Below, piece by piece: positions 17,572 to 26,912 of a DNA stretch of 64,000 nt. Under the pieces are notes generated by a model. The model was given only the letters and a program-made list of their open reading frames with translations, was not told the origin of the DNA and made no database searches. How positions within the stretch are numbered: the stretch's first letter is position 1; the number at the start of each line of letters is the position of its first letter. Source of the DNA: Bryobacterales bacterium (GTDB lineage Bacteria; Acidobacteriota; Terriglobia; Bryobacterales; Bryobacteraceae). The position numbers and the translations under genes are program-made. The stretch is from NCBI GenBank assembly GCA_026954325.1, contig JAIXKK010000058.1:1-64000 (forward strand), given 5' to 3'.

Positions 17572-19690
17572 TCCTTGAAGGTAACGCAGCGCCCGTTGAC
17601 TCGTAAAGGCGCCGGTATACGCTGGCGTTGCGTAAAACAATCTGGACGTAATCGCGCGTCTCGGCAATCGGAATGGATTCGATAAACTCCGCCGGCTCCC
17701 GGTATGACCCCCAATCGAGCCAGCGTATCACCCGCGAGCGTCCCGCGTTGTAGGAGGCGAGCGTTTCCTCCCACTTGCCGTTGAGCGACGCGAGCAACTG
17801 CTGGAGATAGTGCGTGCCGAGTTTCAGGTTGACGTCCGGTACAAACAGCATCTTCGGATAGAAGCGGCGGATACCGTTCTGGCGGCTCAAGGATCGCCCG
17901 GTGGAGGGCAAAACCTGCGTCAGCCCATAAGCCTTGGCCGGAGAAACCGCTTTCGGGTTAAACTCCGACTCCTGACGGATGAGACCGGCGACGACGAAGG
18001 GGTCGAGAGACTTCTGGCGTGCGTACTTCTCCACCGACGCCCGGTAGGGGAGGGGAAAGGCAACCCGCCAGAAGCTGAGCGGAGCGTCGTCCATGGGGAT
18101 GTTCAGATAATTCGGCACGTAAGCCTTCACCGCGCGCAGCGCCTCGTCCGTGGCGCCGCGCTTCTGCAGCAGCTTGGCGAGTTCCATCGAGATGACTTGC
18201 GGTTGGCCGTCGTTGCGGGCCGCAAAGCGCAGTTCCGCCTCGGCGAGGTCCGCCAGTCCGGCGCTCTCCAGATAGCGGGCGCGGGCGAGACGCTGTTTGG
18301 TCAGGGCCGACGCGTCAAAGGTGACGGCGGCCCGTTTTTGAGGAAAGGGCACGGAGTCGAGAAATTGCTGCACGGCCGTGGAGGGCGCGGCGCGGTGGAT
18401 CGCCGAAGTCTCCAACTTCTGCCGGGAAAGCATCGCATAGTAGTGATTCGGGTAGTTGTATTCGAGAAACGCGTAGTAGGTCTTGGCGGCGTTCAAATCG
18501 CGGGATGCCTCCGCGAGCCGTCCCAGGAAGTAGAGCGAAGCGGGAACCTTCTCCGAATCCGGGAACCGCGTGATGTGGCTCCTGAAGCTGGCGGCCGAAT
18601 CCGCCGGCCCGCGCAGGTAGTTGGCCCACGTCAGCTTCCAATTGCAGAAGGCGGCCTGAGGGTTGTCTGAGAAGGACTCCACGCAAGCCTTATACAAGGC
18701 CTCGTAACGCGCTTGGTCGTTGCGCGAAGTGTAAAGGTAAGCGGAGGAGATGATAGCTTCGAGCCTCCAGGGGGACTGCGGGTATTTTCGGTCCAATTCC
18801 TTGAGGTGCGCGTTCATTTCGTCTTCCCGGTCCAGACGCTTGGCGAGGTAGACCATGTGATACAGGCGTTCGGCATCGGCCTCGCCGGAGGCCAACGATA
18901 ACCCTCGCAGATACTGATAGGCTGGCGCCAGTTGCTTGTTCTGGTACTGCATCACGCCAATCTGGACCCGAGTCTGATCGCGCTCTTCTCCGCCCAACAG
19001 GCTGACCGCCGATTCCAGCTCTTTCTTCGCCTCGGCGTAGCGCCTGGAGCCCGCCAGGGCCTTTGCTCGAGCCATGATCATCTGGCCCATGGGCGGCGGA
19101 TACTTGTCGGCCAGCGAATCCTTGAGGCGCACGAGCGAAGACTGCGCCTCGGGGGCAGCTTCGGCGTTCGGGTATTGATAGTAGACCCGCTGCCAGCTTA
19201 CGGCCGCCGAGACCGAATCCCCGGCCGCTGCGTAGGATCTGGCGAGAGCCGCTTCGGCGCTCGCCGGTGCGAGAAGCTTATAGTGTTGCTTGAGAAGCGC
19301 AATGGCGTCTTTCGGGTTTTTCAGCTCATTTTCCGCCGCCGCGGCAAGCAGCACGGCGCGTGCGGCCATGGGTGAAAGCACCTGCCGGGTGTAGACTTCC
19401 CGGAGCGCGGCAATTGCCGCCTGATAACGGCCCAGCTCATATTCGGCCTGGCCGAGATAGAACGCCGCATAGTCGGCGACAAGCGGCGGCGCGCTCCCCT
19501 TGAGAGTGGAAACAGCCAGCGCGTAGGACTTGTCGTTCACCAGCCGGATGCCGCGGGCGAGTTTCGTCCCAGCTTGTGTGGGAGGCTGAGCGGAAAGGGG
19601 CGCGAGCGCGGCCGCCAGCAGCGCCGCTGCCGGCAACAGGGCCCTTCTAGCGCGTGGCCCCAGGATATTCCGAACCGAGTGCCTTTGCAT
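17528..19690 (-). CDS. slt: soluble lytic murein transglycosylase, Slt70-like
   Basis: 720 aa periplasmic enzyme that cleaves peptidoglycan with formation of 1,6-anhydromuramic ends. A signal peptide occupies about 1-35 (ALLAAALAPLSAQ). Alpha-helical TPR-like solenoid repeats fill 40-540, and the C-terminal SLT domain has the catalytic Glu at about 574 (LIRQESEFNPKAVSP), then AYGLTQVLPSTG, NLKLGTHYL and ASYNAGRSRV. Length and order match the Slt70 type. Its ORF overlaps its neighbours by 44 bp at both ends, suggesting translational coupling in a block with the upstream GAF-like gene and the downstream aminotransferase. Confidence 0.9.
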   Translation of the reverse strand: MQRHSVRNILGPRARRALLPAAALLAAALAPLSAQPPTQAGTKLARGIRLVNDKSYALAVSTLKGSAPPLVADYAAFYLGQAEYELGRYQAAIAALREVYTRQVLSPMAARAVLLAAAAENELKNPKDAIALLKQHYKLLAPASAEAALARSYAAAGDSVSAAVSWQRVYYQYPNAEAAPEAQSSLVRLKDSLADKYPPPMGQMIMARAKALAGSRRYAEAKKELESAVSLLGGEERDQTRVQIGVMQYQNKQLAPAYQYLRGLSLASGEADAERLYHMVYLAKRLDREDEMNAHLKELDRKYPQSPWRLEAIISSAYLYTSRNDQARYEALYKACVESFSDNPQAAFCNWKLTWANYLRGPADSAASFRSHITRFPDSEKVPASLYFLGRLAEASRDLNAAKTYYAFLEYNYPNHYYAMLSRQKLETSAIHRAAPSTAVQQFLDSVPFPQKRAAVTFDASALTKQRLARARYLESAGLADLAEAELRFAARNDGQPQVISMELAKLLQKRGATDEALRAVKAYVPNYLNIPMDDAPLSFWRVAFPLPYRASVEKYARQKSLDPFVVAGLIRQESEFNPKAVSPAKAYGLTQVLPSTGRSLSRQNGIRRFYPKMLFVPDVNLKLGTHYLQQLLASLNGKWEETLASYNAGRSRVIRWLDWGSYREPAEFIESIPIAETRDYVQIVLRNASVYRRLYESTGAALPSRNVSPSRTAGHLVRD

Positions 19691-20450
19691 CGTCTTTCGC
19701 TAAGGTATGCACCAGCTCCTGATGAAAGTAATCGGCCACGGACGGACAACACTCCACAAACTGTCTGCGGAATTCCAACCGTCCTAAATCAATCTCTTCT
19801 TTAAATATGACGTAAAGATTGCCGTCCCGTCTTCCCCTTTCGAGCCTGCGTGGGGAAGAAAGAATCATTTTCGCGACGCGCACCCGGGCGAAGCGCCGCG
19901 CCTGAAGCGCCAGGCGGGCCGCCGCCTTGCTTTCGGCATCCGCGGGCTCGGGAGGGGGAGGAGCCTTGGGCATGGACCCGGCGGCGAGGGCGGCAAGCAG
20001 TTCCAGGGCGTTGCGGTCCAGCAGATCGTCCGGAGCCTCCGCGTAGAGAATGGCCGCAACCGCCGCGGCGTCGAGAATCGGGAACAGGTAACAGCGCGGG
20101 CTCAGCGCCGGACCGAGGGATTCGGCAACCGGGGCGGAGAGTTGCGAAGCGTCGCGCAAAGTGACCACCGTCTCTCTGGATTCGAGGACCTCCGCGAAGG
20201 CCGGCGCCGTGAGTGCCGGGCCAGGGAAGAAGACTTCCGCCTTGGCGCGGAAGGGGGCCGCTGCTTCGAGCAGGATAGCCCGCCATTCCGCCTGCGTTTC
20301 GGCAAGCCGGAGGCGGCGCGCGGTCTGGTTGAACCGTTCGCTGAGCGCACGCTCGGAACGCGCGAGTTCCGAGCCTAACTCGGAGGAAAGGATGCTGACG
20401 CGTCCCCGAAGGTCGTCTCCAAACGTTGAGAGGATCTCCGCAAGCGGCAT
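19647..20450 (-). CDS. hypothetical protein with GAF-like core
   Basis: 267 aa from the ATG at 20450 (MPLAEILSTFGDDLRGRV). An N-terminal coiled-coil-prone helix (about 15-55, ARSERALSERFNQTARRL) precedes a GAF-like alpha/beta region (about 60-150, including YLFPILDAAAVAAILYAEAP). A proline-rich linker (PKAPPPPEP) and a C-terminal helical part ending in LGRLEFRRQFVECCPSVADYFHQ follow. No signal peptide, no catalytic motif and no family name recalled. It could be a small regulatory or scaffolding protein. The longer frame to 20552 starts inside low-quality sequence and is not favoured. Confidence 0.6.
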   Translation of the reverse strand: MPLAEILSTFGDDLRGRVSILSSELGSELARSERALSERFNQTARRLRLAETQAEWRAILLEAAAPFRAKAEVFFPGPALTAPAFAEVLESRETVVTLRDASQLSAPVAESLGPALSPRCYLFPILDAAAVAAILYAEAPDDLLDRNALELLAALAAGSMPKAPPPPEPADAESKAAARLALQARRFARVRVAKMILSSPRRLERGRRDGNLYVIFKEEIDLGRLEFRRQFVECCPSVADYFHQELVHTLAKDDAKALGSEYPGATR

Positions 20451-20526
20451 AAAACAATAGTTGCGCATTCTGTTGCGGCGAGCAAGGGGGGCCTGACCAT
20501 GCCGGTGACGCCGCCGTCCGAAGGGC

Positions 20527-21726
20527 TTACATGACGGCTCTTCCCGCCACATTGTCCCAGCGAACTCGGCGCCCGGTTTTCAGTGAGATGTTGGCAAGCA
20601 AGGTGACGAGGCAAGCCTGGAACCCCAGTCTCATCGGCGCCGCCGGTGTCTTCCGGGTGCGCGCGCACTCGAGGAAATTCTGAACGTGTAAGTCCGCGGC
20701 GTAACCAAAACCTCGCGCGGATGTCTTCACCAGAACCGGAGTCTCCTCCTCGCCCTGCCGGTAGACGCGGCATTCTTCCCGTCCGATGTCCATGCGCGCC
20801 TTGTCGCCGTCAAGTTGGTTGAGTTGATCGTTGCGGCTCTTGTATTTCATCGCTGCGTAGTTGATGGTGAAGATTCCAAGGAACTGCTCCGGGTACTCGG
20901 CGATGGTGACCACGGACTCGGGGGTGTCGAACTCGGCCTTCTGGACCTTGTTTGCCGATGCGTTGACAGCGAGAGGATAGGAAGCGTTCATCAGCAGGTG
21001 AATGCCGTCGAAGGTGTGAGCGCCCTGGTCGGCGGCGATTCCGCCGGCGTAGTCATCGAAGTACCGCCAGTGCCTGAACCTCACCGGGTCGAGCGGCACG
21101 CGGGACTTCGCCGGTCCCTGCCATTGCTCCCAATCGAGGGGCCCCTCGAGCTTGAACGCACTCGGCTCGTTCACGTAATTGTTGAGCCACCAGGAGCGGA
21201 CCATCCGCACGTTGCCCAGCGTGCCCGCGGCGACGATCTTACGCGCTTCCAGATAGAGGTCGTAGCTGCGCCGCTGCATACCGACCTGCACGATGCTCTT
21301 CGAAGCGTTCTCGGCCCGCACCAGTTCCGCCCCCTGCTCCGGCGTCTGGCAGAGCGGTTTCTCCACATAAACGTCCTTGCCGGCGGCGAGCGCATCCAAT
21401 ACCATGCGGTGATGCCAGTGTTCGGGGGTGGCGATCAGAACAGCTTGAATGGCGGGGTCCTCGAGAATCTGTTTGTAGTTGCGAACCGCCTTTGGGGCGC
21501 TGCCCTGTGTCTTGGCCGCGATGGACAGCGCCTTTTCCAGATTCGGCTCGTAGACATCGCAAATGCTCGTCACCCGCACTGCCGGATCCTTCTGAAAGAC
21601 ACGCATCACGTACGTGCCACGCGATCCGCTGCCGATCACCCCGAGATGGATCACGTCCGAGGGAGCGGCTTGCGCCACGAGCAAGGAACTGCCGGCAAGA
21701 AAGAACCGCCGGCGCGTTGATTCCAT
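20527..21726 (-). CDS. Gfo/Idh/MocA-family oxidoreductase, Tat-exported
   Basis: 399 aa. A twin-arginine leader (MESTRRRFFLAGSSLLVAQA) is followed by a Rossmann NAD(P) domain (HLGVIGSGSRGTYVMRVF) and the family EKPL motif (DVYVEKPLCQTPEQG). The substrate domain has WWLNNYVNEPSAF and DQGAHTFDGIHLLMN. Such exported members of the glucose-fructose oxidoreductase superfamily are common in Planctomycetes and Acidobacteria; the sugar is unknown. AGGAGG lies 5 nt before the ATG at 21726, so the longer upstream frame is rejected. It is the last clear member of the LacI/TonB-headed block. Confidence 0.88.
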   Translation of the reverse strand: MESTRRRFFLAGSSLLVAQAAPSDVIHLGVIGSGSRGTYVMRVFQKDPAVRVTSICDVYEPNLEKALSIAAKTQGSAPKAVRNYKQILEDPAIQAVLIATPEHWHHRMVLDALAAGKDVYVEKPLCQTPEQGAELVRAENASKSIVQVGMQRRSYDLYLEARKIVAAGTLGNVRMVRSWWLNNYVNEPSAFKLEGPLDWEQWQGPAKSRVPLDPVRFRHWRYFDDYAGGIAADQGAHTFDGIHLLMNASYPLAVNASANKVQKAEFDTPESVVTIAEYPEQFLGIFTINYAAMKYKSRNDQLNQLDGDKARMDIGREECRVYRQGEEETPVLVKTSARGFGYAADLHVQNFLECARTRKTPAAPMRLGFQACLVTLLANISLKTGRRVRWDNVAGRAVM

Positions 21727-21767
21727 GGTGTCCTCCTGGGAAAGCATTGTTCGACTACGGCGCGGGG

Positions 21768-22379
21768 TCAGACGCGGACGCGGGTTTGGGCGGGGTGAGC
21801 CGCCTCCGTGGAGGGCCGGTTCGACTCTTCCCAATCGCGCAACATGCGCACGAACTCGCGCATGTAGAGCGCGTTGTCGTGCCACGTGCGGCCGCTCACC
21901 ATGTTGCCGTCCCGCACGCAGCCTTCATTGACAAAAACAGCGCCGCAAAGTTCGATATCCAGCCGGCACTTGGGCACGGTGGCCATGCGTTTCCCCTGAA
22001 TCACGCCGGCGGCGGCGGTGATCTCCGCGCCATGACAAACCACGGCGACGGGCTTCTGAGTGGTGAAGAAGTGGCGCACGATTCGCAACAGGTCCTCGTC
22101 ATAGCGCAGATATTCCGGCGCGCGGCCGCCGGTAAGGAAGAGGCCCGCGTATTCCTCCTCGCGCACGTCGCGGAAGGCGATCTGCGACGCGAGATGATAG
22201 CTCGGTCCTTCGCGAGTCACGTCCCAGCCGGGCGGAATCTCGTGCATCACGAGCGAATAGACGCGCTTTTCCGGCCCGGCCACGACAGCTTCGTGACCGT
22301 CTTCCTGGACCCGGAACAAAGGATACATCGTATCCAGCGCTTCGGCGGCGTCGCCAATCACAATCAATACCTTAGCCAT
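21768..22379 (-). CDS. DJ-1/PfpI-family protein
   Basis: 203 aa. Class I glutamine-amidotransferase-like fold. MAKVLIVIGDAAEALDT starts the Rossmann-like core, and the nucleophile-elbow Cys lies in KPVAVVCHGAEI with the usual His next to it. Members act as deglycases, chaperones or small-molecule hydratases; this one cannot be placed further. The C-terminal extension (WEESNRPSTEAAHPAQ) is polar and probably disordered. It is 16 bp downstream of one oxidoreductase and 41 bp upstream of another on the same strand. Confidence 0.85.
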   Translation of the reverse strand: MAKVLIVIGDAAEALDTMYPLFRVQEDGHEAVVAGPEKRVYSLVMHEIPPGWDVTREGPSYHLASQIAFRDVREEEYAGLFLTGGRAPEYLRYDEDLLRIVRHFFTTQKPVAVVCHGAEITAAAGVIQGKRMATVPKCRLDIELCGAVFVNEGCVRDGNMVSGRTWHDNALYMREFVRMLRDWEESNRPSTEAAHPAQTRVRV

Positions 22380-22395
22380 TTCGATACTCCTCGAT

Positions 22396-23448
22396 CTACA
22401 ATACTCCGCACGCCCGGAGCAACGTCTCCTGCACCGCCAGGTCATGTTCCGGAGAATAGGATGGGTGGGCGCCCTGGCGGATAATGGCCGCCATCTCCAG
22501 GAGATCCGGCCCGAAAGCCGGGCCGGGCGCTTCGGCCATCTCCATCACTTGAACACCCGCGCGGTAAACACCGGCGGCGTCCTTCAAGTCCACTGTCAAC
22601 CGCGGCGGGGAGAACGGCTGCGCGATGGCCTTTCCGTTGGTCCCCAGAATCTCGACCGACCGGTAGCTGTTGCCGTGCGGTTGGAAGGCCGCCACATAGA
22701 TTTCGGCAATCGCCTGGTCATATTCGAGGATGGCCAGGGTATTGTCCGCCAAGCCATCGTCGAGCGGCGAATCGTGCCGGAGGATTCCCGTCACCTTGCG
22801 GGGTTTGCCGAGCAAGTCTACCGCGCGGTCAATCAGGTGGCAGCCGAGTTCGAACATCATGCCCCCGCGGAAATAGGCGAGTTGGCGGCGCTCGGCGGGC
22901 GGGGTCGGCTTGTCGATAGCGGCGCGGAAGGCGTATACGCGGCCGAGCCATCCTTTGCGGGCGGCTTCAATCGCCGCTCGCATCGCCGGGTGATAGCGCC
23001 ACTGGTATCCCATCTGAACGGCACGGGAGCGCTTTGCGGCGCCGGACAGCAAGGTTCGTAACGCGGCCAGATCCTCGCCCGGCGCCTTATCGAGGTGGAC
23101 GAACTTGCCGGCGCTGACGCAGCGCTGGGCGTAATGGAGGTTGCGCTGCACGCGCGATTCCACCAGGACCAGTTCAATGGATGCGTCGTTCAGGACCTGA
23201 TCGAGAGACAGCCACCGAACGCCCTGGAATACCTCTCCCTGGTTCGGTTCGTCCGGATCGGGACGGCAGATGCCGGCGAGTTCATATTGCGGCAGGCCGC
23301 GCAGGGCGCGGATCTTTCCAGCCGCGTGCGCGTGACCGGTGCCCAGCACGGCTGCGCGAATCGCGCCGGACGAAGCCGCGAGCGGGCGGAGGACCGCCGC
23401 GCCGGCGGCGCCGCAGAATGTTCTTCGTTGGAGCAATGGGCGGTTCAT
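22396..23448 (-). CDS. Gfo/Idh/MocA-family oxidoreductase with atypical DK motif
   Basis: 350 aa. The N-terminal leader contains RRTFCGAAGAAVL, a degenerate Tat-like signal. The Rossmann motif is AVLGTGHAHAAGKI, and the C-terminal domain has FRGGMMFELGCHLIDRAVDLLG. The usual EKP tripeptide appears as LDKAPGE: the catalytic-site Lys is retained but the preceding Glu is Asp. The ATG at 23448 lies 7 bp after the stop of the TonB receptor gene, so the pair is almost certainly co-transcribed and this enzyme probably handles the imported ligand or a product of it. Confidence 0.85.
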   Translation of the reverse strand: MNRPLLQRRTFCGAAGAAVLRPLAASSGAIRAAVLGTGHAHAAGKIRALRGLPQYELAGICRPDPDEPNQGEVFQGVRWLSLDQVLNDASIELVLVESRVQRNLHYAQRCVSAGKFVHLDKAPGEDLAALRTLLSGAAKRSRAVQMGYQWRYHPAMRAAIEAARKGWLGRVYAFRAAIDKPTPPAERRQLAYFRGGMMFELGCHLIDRAVDLLGKPRKVTGILRHDSPLDDGLADNTLAILEYDQAIAEIYVAAFQPHGNSYRSVEILGTNGKAIAQPFSPPRLTVDLKDAAGVYRAGVQVMEMAEAPGPAFGPDLLEMAAIIRQGAHPSYSPEHDLAVQETLLRACGVL

Positions 23449-23455
23449 GGCGGAG

Positions 23456-26400
23456 CTAGAATTCGAACCGCAAGGCGAGTTGAATAACGCGGGCCGGATC
23501 GGAGCCGTTGATCGAGCCGAAGCCGGCGTTGCCCAGCGTAGTCTGGATGCTGTTGTAGGAAAGGTGATTGAGAATGTTGAAGAAGTCCCCGCGCAGCACG
23601 AACGATTTGCTTTCTGTGAAGCGGAAGCGTTTCGACACCGACATATCCCAGTTCCGCGTGCCGGGGCGGCGGAGGTTGTTGCGGCCGCTGTTGCCGAACG
23701 TCCCCGCCGCCGGAGCGGCGAAGGCGGAGGTGTTGAAATAGTGATTGAACGTGCGCTCGGACTTTGACAGCGTGCCGTTGCCGATGACGTTGGCCCGCTG
23801 TGTGCCGCCGCCGGAGACGCCGGCCGTATCACCGTTGATGAAGACGCTGGTGGGCAGTCCGCTCTGAAACACCGCGAGCCCGGACGCCTGCCATCCGGCC
23901 AGCGCCGGGCGCAGGAGGCGCATCCGGCCGGAGCGGAAGAACGGCACTTCGTAGACATAGCTGATGGCGAGCAGATGCGGCCGGTCGAAAGTGGATACGC
24001 CGCGGTCGGCGCGCAGATTCGTCGAGATCATGGCGACATCGCGTTTGTCGGAAGCGTTGTCGATGGAGCGGGAAAAAGTGTAGGCGGTCTGGAAGGTGAG
24101 CCCCTTGTGGAAGCGGCGTTCCAGGCTGAACGTCATGGCGTTGTAGTTGGACGCGGCGCGATTTCCTTCATAGAGAATAGTGGAATAGCCTTGGTAAGGC
24201 CGCAGAGATTCGGCGTTCACGCCTCGATTGGCCTGCAAGGTTCCCTGGGCCAGTTGGTTGACGTTGATAAAACTCGGCAGATGACGGCTGAGTTTGCCGG
24301 CATAGCCAACCTCCAGCAGAAAATTCACGGGAAGCTGCCGCTGCAGCGTGAGGCTGAAGTCATAGGTGACCGACTGGCGAATATGCGGGTCCTGCATGGT
24401 AACCGCAAGCGGGAACAGCGGGGCTGCCGACGTGCCCCCGGGGTTGTCCACGCTTCCGGTGGTGACCACCACCTGGTCCTGGAGCGGCGGGTTGCCGCCA
24501 AGCAGAGTGGAATCATTGAAGTAATAACGGCTGTTGTAGACTCCGCCGCCGAGGCGAACCGACATCTTGCCTTGCCCCGTGGGATCCCACGAAAGGCCGA
24601 ATCGGGGTTGGAACATGTTCTGGTCGGAGGTCGAAATACTGTCAGGCAGGCCCCGGAACAGGGCGGCGGCGGCAGGGTTGCCCGCGAAGCGGACACGCCC
24701 TTTGGCGGCGTCGGGGAACCCGGAGCCGGGCAGTACAATTCCGTTGTAGCGGTCACCGCTGCCGGCTATCACCTGCCCGCTGGTGGGATCGACGCGCACT
24801 GCTTTGGCGGGGTCGTAATATTTCGGATAGAACATCGCAAAGTTGCCCCATAGCGCGTAGGCGGGCGTCCAGTAGGCATAGCGGAGGCCGAATTCAAGCG
24901 ACAGCCTCGAGTTCACCTTCCAACTGTCCTGAACATAGAATTCGCGGCTCCAGATCCGCTCGAGAGTGTAGGATTTCGGACCGATTTCGGAATAGGAATC
25001 AAATCGCCCGATCAGCATGTCCGCGAGGGCGTTCCGCGTGCTGAAGGTGTTGCCGGGCGAGGCGGCGAAGCGGAACGTTCCGTTCTGGTTGTTGCCTGAA
25101 CCGGGGGCTGTGCTGACGTTGATCTGGTCCAGGTTGTTCTGGCCGACATACTCGAAATATGCGCCGAACTTGATGGTGTGGGCCCCGCGGATCCAACTGA
25201 AGTCGTCCTGAAACTGCCAGTTGGGCATGCCGGACCGTGCCGGGTAAGGACTGCCGTCCACGGTGGTCAAACCAGACACGATCACTGTGGGAATCTTGTC
25301 CGCCAACTCTTTGTCGTTGCCGAAGAGATAGGGGAAGTTAATGCCGAGCTTGGCGCGGGAGTAATCCTGGAACGAGCCGGAAAACGGCTGGACCAGGCTC
25401 GTGTCGGTACGCGCCGAGGCGCCGAAGCGGAAGGAATTCAGTTTTGTCGCGCTGAGCGTGCTGGTGACGTTTAACGCGGTGGACCGGCCGATTGTCTGGT
25501 TGTCGATGGGAGCCGATGGGTAGTTGGTGGGGCGATTGCCGTAGCCGTGATCGACCGTGTCGAGGCCGCGCCAGAAAATGCGCGTCGTGCCAAGCAGATA
25601 GTCCACGCGGAAGGTGCTGGTGCGGACGTCCTGCAATGACGGCGACACTTGCCGGAAATTGAACGACGGCTGACCGGTAACGTTGGGAAGCGGATACAGA
25701 TTGAGGAGACCTCGTCCGTTCGGGCTGAGAAGGCTCGCGGGCAGTGTGCAGTTGGGGAAAGGGAGGCCGTTGGGGCCGTCTTTCGGGCACGCATACAGGC
25801 GCGAGCCATTGAAGTCGCCGGCGCGCTCGGCCTGGGTGGGAACAAAGTTCAGGTCGATGTTCTGGCCGCGCCTGGTGATGAACTCGCTGTTGGCGAAAAA
25901 AAAGAGCCGCTCGCGGTCTTTGTTGAAGACTCGCGGGATGGTGACCGGCCCTCCCAGCGAGAATCCATACTGGTTGAAGCGCAACTTCTGTTTGGAGGCG
26001 GTGAGAAAGCTCCGCGCGTCAAACGCGTCGTTGCGGATATAGTCGTACACCGTGCCGTGATACTGCTTCGTGCCGCTCTTGGTGACAAACTGGACCTGCC
26101 CGCCGCCGGCGCGGGGATATTCGGCCGGATAGCTGCTGGTGACGATGTTCGCTTCGGCAACCGCGTCGACGCTGACGATGGAAACGCCCTTGAGGTTGTT
26201 CCGCCCGTTCAGCATGGAAACCCCATCGAGGGTGAGGTTGGTGTTCTCCGCCCTGGATCCGTTGATATAGTAGCTGCGCGCGTCGCTGGTGGGCCGGAAA
26301 GCGTTGGCTGCGTTGGTGGAAGTGATGCCGGGCTTGACCAGCATGATGCTGGTGATGTTGCGGCCGTTGAGCGGAATATCCTGCAACATTCTGCCCTCCA

Positions 26401-26812
26401 CGACGCGGCCCACCTGCGCCGAGAGAGTCTCCACCTGGGCGCCGGACGCGGTAACCTCCACCGTTTCATTGACCGCCCCCAGTTGCAGAATGACGTTGAC
26501 CGCGACGTGGCTTCCGCTCACCAGCGCGATGCCCGCGCGCTGATAGCTTCGAAAGCCCGTCGCGCTGACCTCGACAGTATAGTTGCCGACCAGCAAATCA
26601 AGGGCGGTGTAGCGGCCCTGGTCGTCGGTGGTGAGGGATTTGGACTGGCCGTTCGCCTCGTTAAGAATCTTGATTCCAGCCTGCGAGATCGCGGCGCCGG
26701 TGGGGTCGGTGACCAGGCCGGAGATTTCACCGGTGCCGAACTGCGCCTGGAGATTCGTAGGGAATGCCAGGATACCGGAAAGCAGCGACAGGCTGAGCAA
26801 GACACGGGTCAT
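23456..26812 (-). CDS. TonB-dependent receptor, Oar-like, with carboxypeptidase-regulatory domain
   Basis: 1118 aa outer-membrane protein. Signal peptide ending near NLQAQFG. A carboxypeptidase regulatory-like beta-sandwich (about 27-110, ISGLVTDPTGAAISQAG) is followed by a plug domain (about 115-230, IPLNGRNITSIMLVKPGI and YYINGSRAENTNLTLDGV) and a large beta-barrel ending in the terminal aromatic signature LALRFEF. This is the type greatly expanded in Solibacter-like bacteria, thought to import large carbohydrates or bind polymers; ligand unknown. A LacI-type palindrome lies 44 bp upstream and a LacI gene follows further upstream, suggesting ligand-responsive repression. Confidence 0.9.
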   Translation of the reverse strand: MTRVLLSLSLLSGILAFPTNLQAQFGTGEISGLVTDPTGAAISQAGIKILNEANGQSKSLTTDDQGRYTALDLLVGNYTVEVSATGFRSYQRAGIALVSGSHVAVNVILQLGAVNETVEVTASGAQVETLSAQVGRVVEGRMLQDIPLNGRNITSIMLVKPGITSTNAANAFRPTSDARSYYINGSRAENTNLTLDGVSMLNGRNNLKGVSIVSVDAVAEANIVTSSYPAEYPRAGGGQVQFVTKSGTKQYHGTVYDYIRNDAFDARSFLTASKQKLRFNQYGFSLGGPVTIPRVFNKDRERLFFFANSEFITRRGQNIDLNFVPTQAERAGDFNGSRLYACPKDGPNGLPFPNCTLPASLLSPNGRGLLNLYPLPNVTGQPSFNFRQVSPSLQDVRTSTFRVDYLLGTTRIFWRGLDTVDHGYGNRPTNYPSAPIDNQTIGRSTALNVTSTLSATKLNSFRFGASARTDTSLVQPFSGSFQDYSRAKLGINFPYLFGNDKELADKIPTVIVSGLTTVDGSPYPARSGMPNWQFQDDFSWIRGAHTIKFGAYFEYVGQNNLDQINVSTAPGSGNNQNGTFRFAASPGNTFSTRNALADMLIGRFDSYSEIGPKSYTLERIWSREFYVQDSWKVNSRLSLEFGLRYAYWTPAYALWGNFAMFYPKYYDPAKAVRVDPTSGQVIAGSGDRYNGIVLPGSGFPDAAKGRVRFAGNPAAAALFRGLPDSISTSDQNMFQPRFGLSWDPTGQGKMSVRLGGGVYNSRYYFNDSTLLGGNPPLQDQVVVTTGSVDNPGGTSAAPLFPLAVTMQDPHIRQSVTYDFSLTLQRQLPVNFLLEVGYAGKLSRHLPSFINVNQLAQGTLQANRGVNAESLRPYQGYSTILYEGNRAASNYNAMTFSLERRFHKGLTFQTAYTFSRSIDNASDKRDVAMISTNLRADRGVSTFDRPHLLAISYVYEVPFFRSGRMRLLRPALAGWQASGLAVFQSGLPTSVFINGDTAGVSGGGTQRANVIGNGTLSKSERTFNHYFNTSAFAAPAAGTFGNSGRNNLRRPGTRNWDMSVSKRFRFTESKSFVLRGDFFNILNHLSYNSIQTTLGNAGFGSINGSDPARVIQLALRFEF

Positions 26813-26855
26813 GGAACCTCCTCCGGGCGGAACGTGGATGCGGGCGTCCGCACCT

Positions 26856-26869
26856 CGTTAACGGTAACG
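26856..26869. promoter_or_regulatory. putative LacI-family operator upstream of the TonB receptor
   Basis: CGTTAACGGTAACG is an inverted repeat (CGTTAAC against CGTTACC on the opposite strand, six of seven symmetric) with a central C-G step, typical of LacI/GalR/PurR operators. It sits 44 bp before the receptor ATG and about 45 bp after the end of the lacI-type gene, inside the only gap between them. Binding by that regulator is inferred from position. Confidence 0.5.
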
Positions 26870-26912
26870 AAACTTGCGCGGCCTGTCAAGAAAAATCTCC
26901 CGGCAATTTCCG

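Noticed and set aside
22396..23958. Extension of the oxidoreductase frame to 23958
   Set aside because: The extra 170 codons lie inside the TonB receptor in another register and are Ser/Arg/Thr-rich; the ATG at 23448 starts the family sequence.
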